DNA from: CAYSLU01 sp964431965
GTDB taxonomy: Bacteria; Verrucomicrobiota; Kiritimatiellia; CAIKKV01; CAYSLU01
Reading direction: 5' to 3'
Assembly: GCA_964431965.1 (NCBI GenBank)
Contig: CAYSLU010000011.1
Span: 11,978 to 75,977 of the forward strand
Length of the DNA: 64,000 nt
Shown: one piece after another, positions 43,459 to 52,286 of the stretch
Numbering within the stretch: position 1 is the stretch's first letter
How the letters are laid out: the number at the start of each line of letters is the position of its first letter
Program-made: the position numbers and the translations under genes
The notes under the pieces: generated by a model
What the model was told of the DNA's origin: nothing
Databases searched by the model: none
The model's input: the letters and a program-made list of their open reading frames with translations, nothing else

Positions 43459-45279
43459 ATGCCCGAGGACAGGAACACGATGGAGTGCTGCCAGGGAAAG
43501 ATCCTCCTGTCCGGATCCGTCGCCGGAGTCGATGCCTGCCAGCTCGTGACGGCGGACGACGAACTCGTGATCGGCAGCGGGCTCGACTGCGACCTGGTCG
43601 TCCACGATCCCCTCGTTCCCCGTCGCGCGTTCCGGCTCAGCCGGATCAAGCGGCACGCCGCCGGAGACGCGCCGTGCCAGTCGCACTGGGCGGTTGAGGC
43701 GCTCCCCGGCGCTCGCGTCTACGTGAACGACGATCTGGTCGGCCGTGGCCGCATCGCCTACGGCGACCGGCTCGCCATCGGATGCCATCAGTTCCGATTC
43801 CAGCGGGCCACGCCGCAGGAGCGGCGCAGCCGCCGGACCAACATCCACGTCCAAGACGTGTGCGCCCGGCTGGTCGGCGGGACAGACGTGCCGGACGAGT
43901 TCCTGAACGCATGCCCGACGCGGGAGAGCCGCCGCCGGATGCTCCGGGCCGCCCGCTGGACGCTCGGCCTCGCGGCGGCCGTTGCCCTCCTCGTGCTGCT
44001 CTCACCCCAGCGGCAGGTGTTCGAGTCGGTCCAGCCTCCGCTTGAGGTGATCGTAGCCGGCGAGATCAGCCGCGCGCCAGCGCCCGAGTCGGTCCGCTCG
44101 CTGAAAGACGTGGCCCGGAAGACCGCCCCCACGACGCCCGAGGACGCACGCCCTGCCGACCTGATGCCCGCGCAGGCGCCCGCGCCGGACATGCCGGACG
44201 CACCAGCCGTACAGTTGGTTCCTGCGCTCGCCGCCGCTCCGCCGCGGGCGGTGACGTCGCGTCCGGCAGACGCCCTGCCGCCAGCCGAGCCCATGCAGAC
44301 GGTCGATGCCCAGCGCGACCGGCTGGACGTGCGCCGGGCGGCCGCCGCGCTCGCCGGCAGCGCGCCCCGCCGCCGGCTGACCGTGGCCGAGGCGGAGAGC
44401 CCCGCCCTGCGGGCCGAACTCGCCCGGTATGAGGCGCGGATCCGGACCGAGCCGGCCGCCTCCGAACAGGTGCAGAAGCTCGCGCCGGCCGGCACGCCAC
44501 CCCCGCGGCCCTCCGCCCCGGCGGTCAAGCCCGACGCCCGCCAGCAGCTGGCCGCGCTGGCCAGCGCCCAGCCAAGCCCCCTCAAGTACGAGCCGCACCG
44601 GGGCGCCATGGTTCCCGTGGCCAGCCTGCCGCGCGCCCTGGCCGCCATCGACGCCGGCGCGGCAACGCCGGGCGTGCAGTTCGACGGCCAGGTCTCGGAT
44701 TCCGAGATTGCCGTCTCATGGAAGAGCGGGCAGTTCCGTATCCACGGGCCGAATCCCCAGCCGGCCAGTCCGCCGACCTACTGCTATGTGGGAACGGCCA
44801 CGAACGGAGGCCGTGAGTGCCTGTACGTGTCGTTCGTCTGCGAGGATCCGGATGTCAACGCCATCGTGACGGGCCAGCCGGGTGTATGGAACGACGACTC
44901 CGTGGAGGTGTTCTTCGACACGAATTTCGACCGGCGCGACTACTTCCATCTCATCGCGAACACGCGCGGCCGCTACACAGCCCAGCACTGCCGCAACGGG
45001 AACGAGGGCATCAACCACCGGGGTGGACCCTGGCGCGTATCCCCCCAGATCAAGACGGCCATCAACCCCGAAGGCAAGCGCTGGACCTGCGAGATCCTGA
45101 TCCCCTTCGCCGACCTTGGCGGACGCCCTCCCAAGGGCTCTCGCTGGGCGGTGAATTTCACGCGCGCGTTCCGCGGCCAAGGGCACGCGCGGAGCGTCTA
45201 CCAGAACTGGTTCCTCGTCTACAACGGCAAAAGCGTCAACTACCACAATCCCGAGCTGTACGGGGTGTTTCAGTGGTGA
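43459..45279 (+). CDS. FHA-TM-linker-CBM9 protein in the TonB position of an ExbBD operon
   Basis: The 606-residue protein has an unusual order. Residues about 12-115 look like a forkhead-associated domain (LVIGSGLDCDLVVHDPLVPR, then VYVNDDLVGRGRIAYGDRLA), which binds phosphothreonine. Basic residues (RRR MLRAAR) lead into one membrane helix (WTLGLAAAVALLVLLS, 167-182). Residues about 200-400 form an Ala/Pro-rich linker, and the end (about 410-606) is a family-9 carbohydrate-binding-like domain (VWNDDSVEVFFDTNFDRRDY). It starts 15 bases after exbD. The plan mirrors TonB (cytoplasmic end, helix, proline-rich linker, distal domain) but with FHA and CBM9 modules. The predicted topology puts FHA inside and CBM9 in the periplasm. 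Confidence 0.82.
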   Translation: MPEDRNTMECCQGKILLSGSVAGVDACQLVTADDELVIGSGLDCDLVVHDPLVPRRAFRLSRIKRHAAGDAPCQSHWAVEALPGARVYVNDDLVGRGRIAYGDRLAIGCHQFRFQRATPQERRSRRTNIHVQDVCARLVGGTDVPDEFLNACPTRESRRRMLRAARWTLGLAAAVALLVLLSPQRQVFESVQPPLEVIVAGEISRAPAPESVRSLKDVARKTAPTTPEDARPADLMPAQAPAPDMPDAPAVQLVPALAAAPPRAVTSRPADALPPAEPMQTVDAQRDRLDVRRAAAALAGSAPRRRLTVAEAESPALRAELARYEARIRTEPAASEQVQKLAPAGTPPPRPSAPAVKPDARQQLAALASAQPSPLKYEPHRGAMVPVASLPRALAAIDAGAATPGVQFDGQVSDSEIAVSWKSGQFRIHGPNPQPASPPTYCYVGTATNGGRECLYVSFVCEDPDVNAIVTGQPGVWNDDSVEVFFDTNFDRRDYFHLIANTRGRYTAQHCRNGNEGINHRGGPWRVSPQIKTAINPEGKRWTCEILIPFADLGGRPPKGSRWAVNFTRAFRGQGHARSVYQNWFLVYNGKSVNYHNPELYGVFQW

Positions 45280-45947
45280 TGTGCGGCACCGGCCGCCGAC
45301 GGATTTCCGTTGAGTCGGGCACGACGCCTGCCCCATATTCCCGACCCATGCAGCCAGGCCGTGACCAGGCGGAGGATACGCGGGCGCTCCTGCGCCGGCT
45401 CCTCCGTGACGAGCCGGACGCCTGGGCCGAGCTCGTCCGCGAGCACGCCGGGCTGCTGACAGCCGTCGCCCGCCGGGCATTCGCAAGCTACGGGTTTGAC
45501 GCCGCCCCGCACGATGCCGAGGACGCCGTGGCGGAGGTGTGGCGGAACCTGCTCGCAAACGACCGCCACCTGCTGCGCACGAGCCTCGAGCGCGACAGCC
45601 TCCTGCAGACGCTGCACGTGCTCGCGCGCAACCGGAGCATCGACATCATGCGGAGGCGAAAGAGCTGGACGGTGGAGCTCCGCGAGGGTCATGAGCAGCC
45701 GGCTGCCCCCGCCCCGGAAGTCTCGGAGAGCGACCTCGCTCGGCTTCGATCGGCCATCGAAGAGCTCTCTCCCCGCGAGCGCACCCTCGTCCGGCTCTTC
45801 TTTCTGCAGCGCAAGCGCTACCGGGAGATTGCAGCGCTCACGGGAATCGCCCAGAACAGCATCGGCCCCACGCTCGCGCGGGCCGTGGCCCGGCTCGGCG
45901 CACTGGTGGAGCCGGAAGGCGCCGTCCGGAACCTCCGGCCGCGGTGA
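45279..45947 (+). CDS. RNA polymerase ECF-type sigma factor
   Basis: The protein has sigma region 2 (ALLRRLLRDEPDAWAELVRE, then DAEDAVAEVWRNLLAN and DIMRRRKSW) and region 4 (IEELSPRERTLVRLFFLQR, then YREIAALTGIAQNSIGPTLA), with no region 3, as in extracytoplasmic-function sigma factors. It probably directs the operon or surface genes in response to the FecR protein encoded at the start of the same operon. The ATG at 45279 forms TGATG with the stop of the upstream gene and gives 222 residues; an in-frame ATG at 45348 gives 199 residues and a more usual N-terminus, and a weak promoter-like pair (TTGAGT, CATATT) lies just before it. The start is therefore uncertain. Confidence 0.88.
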   Translation: MCGTGRRRISVESGTTPAPYSRPMQPGRDQAEDTRALLRRLLRDEPDAWAELVREHAGLLTAVARRAFASYGFDAAPHDAEDAVAEVWRNLLANDRHLLRTSLERDSLLQTLHVLARNRSIDIMRRRKSWTVELREGHEQPAAPAPEVSESDLARLRSAIEELSPRERTLVRLFFLQRKRYREIAALTGIAQNSIGPTLARAVARLGALVEPEGAVRNLRPR

Positions 45948-46200
45948 CGCGCCAGAGGAGACACGGGGCCGGAAGGCCATGCAGACTCGCGATCATCGTG
46001 CAGGTGCCGGTCGATCAGCGTGACCGCCTGGCCCACGGCCAGATAGTCCATTCGCCCGACGCCTTTCCCGGTTTGTACGGTTCAGCCCCCGGCTTGTCAC
46101 GTAATGCCGCCCCCCACTACCCCCATCACCTAACGGCAGGACTTTGTCTGTTGTTCCGCGACCAGATGTCTCCCCTGGCGCCTTCCGTGGAGGTCTGTTC
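45948..46200. other. Convergent intergenic region after the sigma-factor gene
   Basis: This gap of about 250 bases lies between the sigma-factor gene and a convergent hypothetical gene. Short readings cross it on both strands, but none has a recognisable domain or ribosome binding site. It includes a C-rich stretch near 46110-46130. No terminator with a T-tract was seen. Confidence 0.35.
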
Positions 46201-46944
46201 CTAGCCTCTGAAGAAGATCAGGAAGTACCCAATCTGAAGTGGTGCCGTTACAACGTCTACGGCAAAAGCCAATGGGTACATCGCCCTCATAGCCCATGCG
46301 CGAGCTTTCAGCGGGGCATGCTCAATGGGAATCAGGAATGAACAGCGATGCATGGGGTCGCCCTGTGCCGGTGCATGAAGGAACAGCAGCTCCTCCGTGC
46401 CGAAATGGGGACCGCCACACGGCGGCGGAAGGACGGCATATAGGGCAGGCGAAGCGGCGGCTTCTCTGTCGAGATTGGCAACGATTTCCGCGTATTCGGT
46501 CCAGTGGAAATGGGCATCCTGCCTGCCTGGACACATGGGACATGGGCCGTGCGACTCCGCATCCGCACCGCCGCTTCGGGGAAGACCGACAAGGCGAATG
46601 GGCGCGATGGGCTGAGTGGCTGACCCCAGCTCTGAGGTGCTTGTCCTCGTCGGTTCATGGCTCCATGGCTCCAGAGAGAAGACCGCTTGCCGCCACAGCC
46701 CCTTGACCCCCCTTGTCATGAGCCCATACCCGTTAACATCCGTGACCGTGTACCGGACTAGAAGCTCATTTCCGCGTACTCCAGCCGATAGCACCGACTC
46801 CACATACAAACTATGTGCCTCAGCCGCCCTGACCGCGTCCTTGCAGTTCGAGGAGGCGCAACCGTTGCCAGCGATGACGAGCACCAGTCCAGGCACCAGA
46901 TAGCATCCGACCAGAATGCGGGACCAGAGCTGTCTCTTGCGCAT
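46201..46944 (-). CDS. Hypothetical membrane-anchored protein
   Basis: I do not recognise this 247-residue protein. It starts with a hydrophobic export signal (ILVGCYLVPGLVLVIAGNGC); the cysteine that ends it is only a weak lipobox. A middle region contains CPMCPGRQDAHFHW, with several Cys and His residues that could bind metal. The end is hydrophobic (YPLAFAVDVVTAPLQIGYFL), a pattern seen in some YceK/YidQ-like lipoproteins. ATG 46944 is preferred because GAGGAGA lies eight bases before it; GTG at 46947 is an alternative. Base composition is slightly less G+C-rich than the neighbours, which might reflect transfer. Confidence 0.55.
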   Translation of the reverse strand: MRKRQLWSRILVGCYLVPGLVLVIAGNGCASSNCKDAVRAAEAHSLYVESVLSAGVRGNELLVRYTVTDVNGYGLMTRGVKGLWRQAVFSLEPWSHEPTRTSTSELGSATQPIAPIRLVGLPRSGGADAESHGPCPMCPGRQDAHFHWTEYAEIVANLDREAAASPALYAVLPPPCGGPHFGTEELLFLHAPAQGDPMHRCSFLIPIEHAPLKARAWAMRAMYPLAFAVDVVTAPLQIGYFLIFFRG

Positions 46945-47001
46945 CACGGTTTCTCCTCATTCGAACGTTGTTGGACAGTTCACTCCGATACGTGCAGCCG
47001 C

Positions 47002-50000
47002 CTAGAGGTCGATCAGCAGCATGTCGGCCACGTTCAGAGGCAGCTCGACGACCGCGGATCCGTCCGCGCGGAACTCGGGCTTCAGCGGGCCGCGTTCGAC
47101 GCTGCGGACCTTGGCGCCGGCTTTGACGCCGTCGATCCGGACGCTCAGCCGCTCGATAGCCTTACCGGTGTAGTTCATCAGCGCTACCGCCAGCTTCTTC
47201 TGCTTCGGGCTGTCGATGCAGGCGCTCTCGACGAGCGCCTCGCTGCACACGACGGGCCGCGCATAGCCAGCCGGCAGGAAGTCGTCAACCAACCGCTGCC
47301 GAAGCCCGGCATCCATCGCAGTCGGGAGGAAGTGCGCGAACGCAGCGTCGGTGGAGCCGCGGTCGGCTGGACGGACCGGCAGCCCGCTCTTCAGATACGC
47401 CTGGCCGGGCAGAAATCCGAACAGGACGGCCTTCCCCTTGCCGTGCGGCTTCGAGACGACCGCCGGCTTCCCGTCCCGGAAGCGTCCGATCACCTGTGCA
47501 TCGACCGGATCAAGCGCCTGCTTCCAGACAACCACGCCGACATTCGTCGCCACGCGGTCGCCGTCGCCCCAGCTGACCGCGTCGATGGGCTCGTAAAGCG
47601 GCAGGTCCTGCTTGGTGAGGAACGGCACGTTCTCCTTGAGCAGGTAGCGGCTCACGAGCTGCGGATCGGCCCCGATCTTCTGGCTCCTGGCCCCGTACAG
47701 CTCCGCTGCCGCGGCGCTGTCGCGGTTGAACTCGTCTCGGAACCCGCCCCCGCAGAGGGCCACCAGCGTTCCGCCCTTCTCGACCCATCGCTTCAGGGCG
47801 CCCACGCACGCCGAGTGCAGCCACTGCTGCGTCACGTAGATCACCGAGTAATCCCGGGCCAAGCCGTCAACGACGTCATCCTCGCTCAACATGTCGACGG
47901 GCACCTGGGCGTGACGCAGCGCGTAGTAGATCGCCTTGCGTTCGTTGTTGTGCAGCGCCAGGACGGCGTTGTTCGCGCCCGTCATGATGTCGTCCACGCT
48001 GGACAGCAGGAGCCCGACCTTCGCCGGTCGCGTCGCCCCGTCCATGACGTAGTCCTCGAACACGCCGGCCTCGTGCGTGCACGCGTGGATCTCGCGCCAC
48101 ATGGCGAGGTCGTCCGTCGCGACATAGTTCTCGGTCCCGCCCACGGCCAGCGGCGAGGCGCAGAAGTAGTTCATGAGCCGGGTGCCGTGCGCAACCGTCG
48201 TGTAGAACGACAGCCGGAAGTCGCGGGGCGTGTTGCCGGGGCTGTGCGGCATGACGTACATCATGATCGGCTGCCGGTTGTACTTCGTGCCCGCGCGGAA
48301 GGCCGAAGTGAGATAGCCGATCGCCTGAACGCTGAACTCGGGCACCTGCCACACGTAGTCCTCGGCCCACGCCATGCTGAGCGCGTTCAGCTTGAACGGC
48401 CGCATGTAGTGCATCTCGGTGACCAGGTAGTTCGAGTGGGGGCTGTAGTTGGCGCCGGTCAGCGCGCCCTTGCTCCGGTAGTAGGCGGTCGCCGCCACGT
48501 ACGGCTTGGCGCCCTGCTCAACGCCGCAGATCTGGGAGTAGTAGTAGAGCGGGCTGCTCCGGTCGGAGGTCCACTGAACGGATCCGTCGTAGGCCACGCC
48601 CTTGGACTTCAGCCATGCCGCGAACACATCGTTGCTCACGGTAACGGACGGCAGGTGCGTCTCATCGCCGTAGCTGATCGCATAGACATTGGTCACGTTA
48701 CGCTTCTGCACGGCCGCCATGGACGTGTCCGGCCAGTGACAGACCAGGTCCCGCTTCTTCCCCTCCTGACCGGTCATCGTGTTGTCGCCCAGCGCGACCA
48801 TGAGTTCGCGCCCTTCCGGGAAGCTCGGAGTCCCGCCGAACCCGCCGATATTGTAGACGAGGAACCGCTGGGGCGTCGGCCCCTTGTCCGGGAACCGGCG
48901 CACCTCGTCGCGCAGCCAAGCCAGGGCCTCCTGCTGGGTGCGGATCCGCGGCGGCCACCAGCGCGCCTGGAGCGCAGCCGCCACCGCGGGGTTCGGGGCG
49001 ATGTTGCCCGGGATCTCGAATATCCCGGTGTAGTTCGTCGCGCGCGTGCTGCGAACGGTCGCGGTCCGGATCGTCTTCAGGCCGCCCCGGCCGTCCGGGA
49101 TGGCAAACTCGATCGCCAGGTACGTCTCGGCGACACGGCCCGTGTACAGCGCGCCGGGCCCCCACATGCAGTTGTGCAGGGCGTCCATGTTCTGCCCGAT
49201 GGGCACCCAGCCGGAGGACTCGCCGGACTTCAGGTACTCGGACGGGGGAATGACCAGGGCCATCCCGGCCGCGGGCTTGTTCGTATCGCGGGGGACCAGC
49301 AGCTTCGCCGGATCGATCACCGGCGCCAGCGACGCGGTGCGGACCGCGCCCGACCGCGGGCCCGCGTACACATAGTTCGTCCCGCCTTCCAGCAGGCGCC
49401 CGCTCTTCAGCACCTTGACCGTCCCCCAGTCCCGGGCGTGGATGTAGTACGGGCTGTGCTGATCGCAGATGCCAACCGTCGGGATGCACGGGCCGGCCGC
49501 ATCGCGCGGGTTGGTGAAGCGCGCAAAGAGATCGCCATCCTGGACCAGCCAGCCGTCGAACTCGAGGTAGCGCGTCTGCTTCTGCGCCTCCATGCCCCGC
49601 CTGTCGTTCGTCAGGCAGACGATATCGACGCTCCGCTTCGCCGCGTTCAGGCGCGGCTTGCGGCCGTCCACCTGCGGTCCGGCGATCAGGCGGATCACCG
49701 CCTTGCCCGCCGCCAGCCTGGCCGCTCCCGGATGCTGCCACACGATGTTGTCCGTCCCGCCCCACCAGAACCGCTCCATCGCAACCCGCTGGTGTCCGTT
49801 CAAGGGCCAGATCTTCGGGTCCTGCAACCGGCCGAACACCTGCCGGGAGACGGTTTTCCCGCCCTGGTCGATCTCGACCGTGAACTCCACGGCGAAGTTG
49901 AACGGCTGCTCGTAGCGCGCCAGCACCTGGTATTCATCGGCGTACGGAATCTCGACCTCCTGCTCGGCCACCGCCGCCTGCCCGTCCGGAACCTGCTCCG

Positions 50001-50211
50001 GCGCCGCCAGGCAGGCCATGCGCGAGAGGAAGGTGATCGCGAATGTGGAGGCGAAGTAGTTCTCGCGATAGGGAACGACCTCCCAGCCCGCACCCTTCGG
50101 GGCAAAATCTTCGGCCTCCGCCATGAGCCGCACCGGCTTCTGGTCCTGCGCCGAGGCCGTCATGGCCGCCGCCACCAGCACACCCGACAGAATCCGCATC
50201 GCCTTCTTCAT
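47002..50211 (-). CDS. Large secreted protein with beta-galactosidase-trimerisation-like domain
   Basis: The 1069-residue protein has a signal peptide (ILSGVLVAAAMTASAQ). The first 170 residues look like a beta-sandwich (VRLMAEAEDF, then EIPYADEYQVLARYE). A long central part of unknown fold follows (about 180-720), rich in Trp and Tyr. Residues about 730-850 resemble the class I glutamine-amidotransferase-like domain seen in GH42 beta-galactosidase trimerisation regions (DYSVIYVTQQWLH, WVEKGGTLVALCGGG). The last part is beta-rich. A glycoside-hydrolase role is plausible, but no catalytic pair was found. It overlaps the upstream UroD-like gene by ATGA and has a strong GAGGAGA ribosome binding site. 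Confidence 0.7.
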   Translation of the reverse strand: MKKAMRILSGVLVAAAMTASAQDQKPVRLMAEAEDFAPKGAGWEVVPYRENYFASTFAITFLSRMACLAAPEQVPDGQAAVAEQEVEIPYADEYQVLARYEQPFNFAVEFTVEIDQGGKTVSRQVFGRLQDPKIWPLNGHQRVAMERFWWGGTDNIVWQHPGAARLAAGKAVIRLIAGPQVDGRKPRLNAAKRSVDIVCLTNDRRGMEAQKQTRYLEFDGWLVQDGDLFARFTNPRDAAGPCIPTVGICDQHSPYYIHARDWGTVKVLKSGRLLEGGTNYVYAGPRSGAVRTASLAPVIDPAKLLVPRDTNKPAAGMALVIPPSEYLKSGESSGWVPIGQNMDALHNCMWGPGALYTGRVAETYLAIEFAIPDGRGGLKTIRTATVRSTRATNYTGIFEIPGNIAPNPAVAAALQARWWPPRIRTQQEALAWLRDEVRRFPDKGPTPQRFLVYNIGGFGGTPSFPEGRELMVALGDNTMTGQEGKKRDLVCHWPDTSMAAVQKRNVTNVYAISYGDETHLPSVTVSNDVFAAWLKSKGVAYDGSVQWTSDRSSPLYYYSQICGVEQGAKPYVAATAYYRSKGALTGANYSPHSNYLVTEMHYMRPFKLNALSMAWAEDYVWQVPEFSVQAIGYLTSAFRAGTKYNRQPIMMYVMPHSPGNTPRDFRLSFYTTVAHGTRLMNYFCASPLAVGGTENYVATDDLAMWREIHACTHEAGVFEDYVMDGATRPAKVGLLLSSVDDIMTGANNAVLALHNNERKAIYYALRHAQVPVDMLSEDDVVDGLARDYSVIYVTQQWLHSACVGALKRWVEKGGTLVALCGGGFRDEFNRDSAAAAELYGARSQKIGADPQLVSRYLLKENVPFLTKQDLPLYEPIDAVSWGDGDRVATNVGVVVWKQALDPVDAQVIGRFRDGKPAVVSKPHGKGKAVLFGFLPGQAYLKSGLPVRPADRGSTDAAFAHFLPTAMDAGLRQRLVDDFLPAGYARPVVCSEALVESACIDSPKQKKLAVALMNYTGKAIERLSVRIDGVKAGAKVRSVERGPLKPEFRADGSAVVELPLNVADMLLIDL

Positions 50212-51446
50212 GGCTCTCCTCTCGTGTATGCCCCGTGGTCCCGCACCGCCTGGAACATGGCGGCCATATTCTCCGCCGGCGAGTTCGCCTGCACGTTGTG
50301 AATCGGGTTGAAGACGAAGCCGCCGCCCGGCTTGAAGACCCGCAGCCGCTCGGTCACCTCCCGGTACACCTGCTCCGGCGTGCCGAACGGCAGCGTCTGC
50401 TGGACGTCCACGCCACCGCCCCAGAACGTGATCCGGGCCCCGAACTCGCGCTTCAGCCGGTCGGCGCTCATGCCCGCCGCGCTGCACTGGACCGGGTTGA
50501 TGCAGTCGATCCCGCTCTCCACGATGTACGGCATGTACTTCGCGATCGCGCCGCAACTGTGCTTCCACGTCTTCCACTGCGTGTGCGTGTGCACCCACCG
50601 GTTGACGGCCCGGTAGAACGGCAGATGCCAGCGCGCGAACAGATCCGGGTTGAACATCTCGGCCCGCTGCGTCCCGAAGTCGTGTCCGTCGATCCCGAAC
50701 ACATCGATCGTGTCGCCCACGTGGCGGTACAGCTGCTCGAGGCGGGCGATGGTGATCGCCGTCCGGATTTCAAAGAGGCGGTCGATGTACTCCGGGTCCG
50801 ACGCCATCAGGCAGAGCCAGTCCGGGATGTTGCCCACGGCCGGCGGACCGAAGTCCGGCCAGTCGCCCAGGAAGAGCGCCTTGCCCGTCGGGCGCAGCTC
50901 GCGCGCACGCGCGGCCAGGAAGTCCAGCCGCTCCGTCGGGATCGGCGTCGACCAGTCCTTCTCGAGCTCGGCCAGCGCCGGCGGCTGGAAATCCGGATGA
51001 AGCTCCTGGTCTCCGACCCGGTCAAAGTAGAAGCCATCCTTCGGCATGCGCCCGACTACGGGCTTGGCAGGATCGCCGCCCTCGTGCAGAAGCCAGTCCC
51101 CTTCCGGGCCCACCTCCACGGCGAACTGGCCGGGCATCAGCACCATCGTGCCGTCGAACAGCTTCCACGGCTTGAAGTCGCGCCGCGCCAGCCCGAAGAA
51201 GAGCGTCTCGGGCTCCACGGGCAGCACGTCGATCCCGAGGCGTTCGACGAGATCGGGCTCGACCTCCCCGAGCATCTGGTACACCTCGTACACGCGCGGC
51301 AGGCGCTCGGCCAGCTTCAGGTGCCGCCGGAGCTTGCCCAGCGCGAGCGCCGTGATCCCGCTCATGATCGTCCCGCCCAGGTCCACCGGCACCCGGTCCG
51401 GCTCCCGATGCTCAATCGCCGCCAGCACCCGCTCCCGTGATGTCAT
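50208..51446 (-). CDS. Uroporphyrinogen decarboxylase-like / MtaA-type protein
   Basis: The 412-residue protein begins MTSRERVLAAIEHREPDRVP, the usual start of UroD-superfamily proteins of the MtaA/CmuA branch, and has the possible zinc-binding motif WKHSCGAIAKYMP near residue 297, followed by GIDCINPVQ. True heme-pathway UroD is shorter (about 350) and would sit with hem genes. Many PVC bacteria encode numerous UroD-like proteins near sugar genes with unknown roles, possibly methyl transfer. The ATG at 51446 follows GGAGGAGC; the longer reading upstream overlaps the divergent promoter and is rejected. It is co-transcribed with the secreted protein downstream. Confidence 0.85.
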   Translation of the reverse strand: MTSRERVLAAIEHREPDRVPVDLGGTIMSGITALALGKLRRHLKLAERLPRVYEVYQMLGEVEPDLVERLGIDVLPVEPETLFFGLARRDFKPWKLFDGTMVLMPGQFAVEVGPEGDWLLHEGGDPAKPVVGRMPKDGFYFDRVGDQELHPDFQPPALAELEKDWSTPIPTERLDFLAARARELRPTGKALFLGDWPDFGPPAVGNIPDWLCLMASDPEYIDRLFEIRTAITIARLEQLYRHVGDTIDVFGIDGHDFGTQRAEMFNPDLFARWHLPFYRAVNRWVHTHTQWKTWKHSCGAIAKYMPYIVESGIDCINPVQCSAAGMSADRLKREFGARITFWGGGVDVQQTLPFGTPEQVYREVTERLRVFKPGGGFVFNPIHNVQANSPAENMAAMFQAVRDHGAYTRGEP

Positions 51447-51537
51447 GCTCGCTCCTCCACGGCCCTTGCCCGCCACATGCCGACTGGCCGGCATCATATC
51501 GCGTTCGCCCGCCGGGTCCAACGATTCCCGGCGGAGG

Positions 51538-51588
51538 TTGACGACTGATGGGTCTGCTTGTAATCTGATAGCAGAACAGTAGCGGAGG
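51538..51588 (+). promoter_or_regulatory. Sigma-70 promoter and ribosome binding site of the third vapBC module
   Basis: TTGACG (51538-51543) and TAATCT (51561-51566) lie exactly 17 bases apart, a strong sigma-70 match in a G+C-rich genome. The start site is expected near 51573, and CGGAGG (51583-51588) precedes the antitoxin ATG at 51595. Confidence 0.65.
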
Positions 51589-51594
51589 TGCATC

Positions 51595-51822
51595 ATGTCA
51601 GCAGTAGTCGTCAGGGGGTTGCCGCCTGTCCTGCACCAGCGGTTGAAACAGGAAGCCGAACGCCATCACCGGTCCATGAACGGTGAGATCATCGCGATCC
51701 TTGAGAGGGAGTTTCAGGCTCCGATGCGAATGGAGCTGCCGCCGCCGGTGAAGGGCAAGGTCCCGGTTGATGGCCGATGGATAGCACAGGCAATTCGGGA
51801 CGCCAGGGATGGGAAGCGATGA
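51595..51822 (+). CDS. Arc/FitA-type antitoxin (third VapBC module)
   Basis: A 75-residue protein with the Arc/FitA-like ribbon-helix-helix pattern VVVRGLPPVLHQRLKQEAER, then HHRSMNGEIIAILEREF, which should bind its own promoter as a dimer. The basic C-terminal part (about residues 45-75) is the probable toxin-binding tail. It has its own strong promoter and a CGGAGG ribosome binding site. Its stop codon overlaps the start of the downstream toxin gene as ATGA. Confidence 0.9.
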   Translation: MSAVVVRGLPPVLHQRLKQEAERHHRSMNGEIIAILEREFQAPMRMELPPPVKGKVPVDGRWIAQAIRDARDGKR

Positions 51823-52283
51823 TTGTCGTCGATGCCAATACGATCATCTACCTGGTCCGAGACTCATCGTTCACCTGGCTGGCCCGTGAGGTTTACGCTC
51901 AGGACAGTGACTGGATCGTTCCGCCTCTGTGGAAGCCGGAAGTGCTCAACGGGCTGCTCAGAGAGGTGCGGGCAGGCAATCTCGTTCTCGGTGATGCCAT
52001 TGAGGCGGCAAGTAATGCTGCGCGCATCCTGTTCGGCAAGGTGCAGGACTGCGAGCCCGCCACCGTCTTGCGCACCGCCGAAGAAGCGCGGTTGACGGCC
52101 TACGATGCCTGCTACGTCGCGTTGGCTCGCTCTCTGGGGGTCAAACTGGTTACAGAGGACGGACGAATCAAGAGACAGTGCAAGGATGTGGCTCAGTCGC
52201 TGAAGGGCTTCCTTGGGCTGCCGGAGGAACCACCGGCCGTGCGCGAAAGACGGGTTGCGTACCGGCCGAAGCGACGGAAGTAG
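51819..52283 (+). CDS. PIN-domain ribonuclease toxin, VapC family (third module)
   Basis: The 154-residue protein has PIN acidic residues Asp5 (VVDANTIIY), Glu41 (KPEVLNGLL), Asp96 (TAYDACYVALA) and Asp114 (LVTEDGRI), typical of VapC RNases. The C-terminus is extended and strongly basic (RERRVAYRPKRRK), which might help bind RNA. It overlaps the antitoxin gene as ATGA and is followed after three bases by a gene for a tiny SEC-C protein, giving a three-gene module. Confidence 0.92.
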   Translation: MIVVDANTIIYLVRDSSFTWLAREVYAQDSDWIVPPLWKPEVLNGLLREVRAGNLVLGDAIEAASNAARILFGKVQDCEPATVLRTAEEARLTAYDACYVALARSLGVKLVTEDGRIKRQCKDVAQSLKGFLGLPEEPPAVRERRVAYRPKRRK

Positions 52284-52286
52284 CAC

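Noticed and set aside
45944..46204. Possible 86-residue gene after the sigma factor
   Set aside because: No ribosome binding site, no family pattern and overlap with the sigma-factor end.
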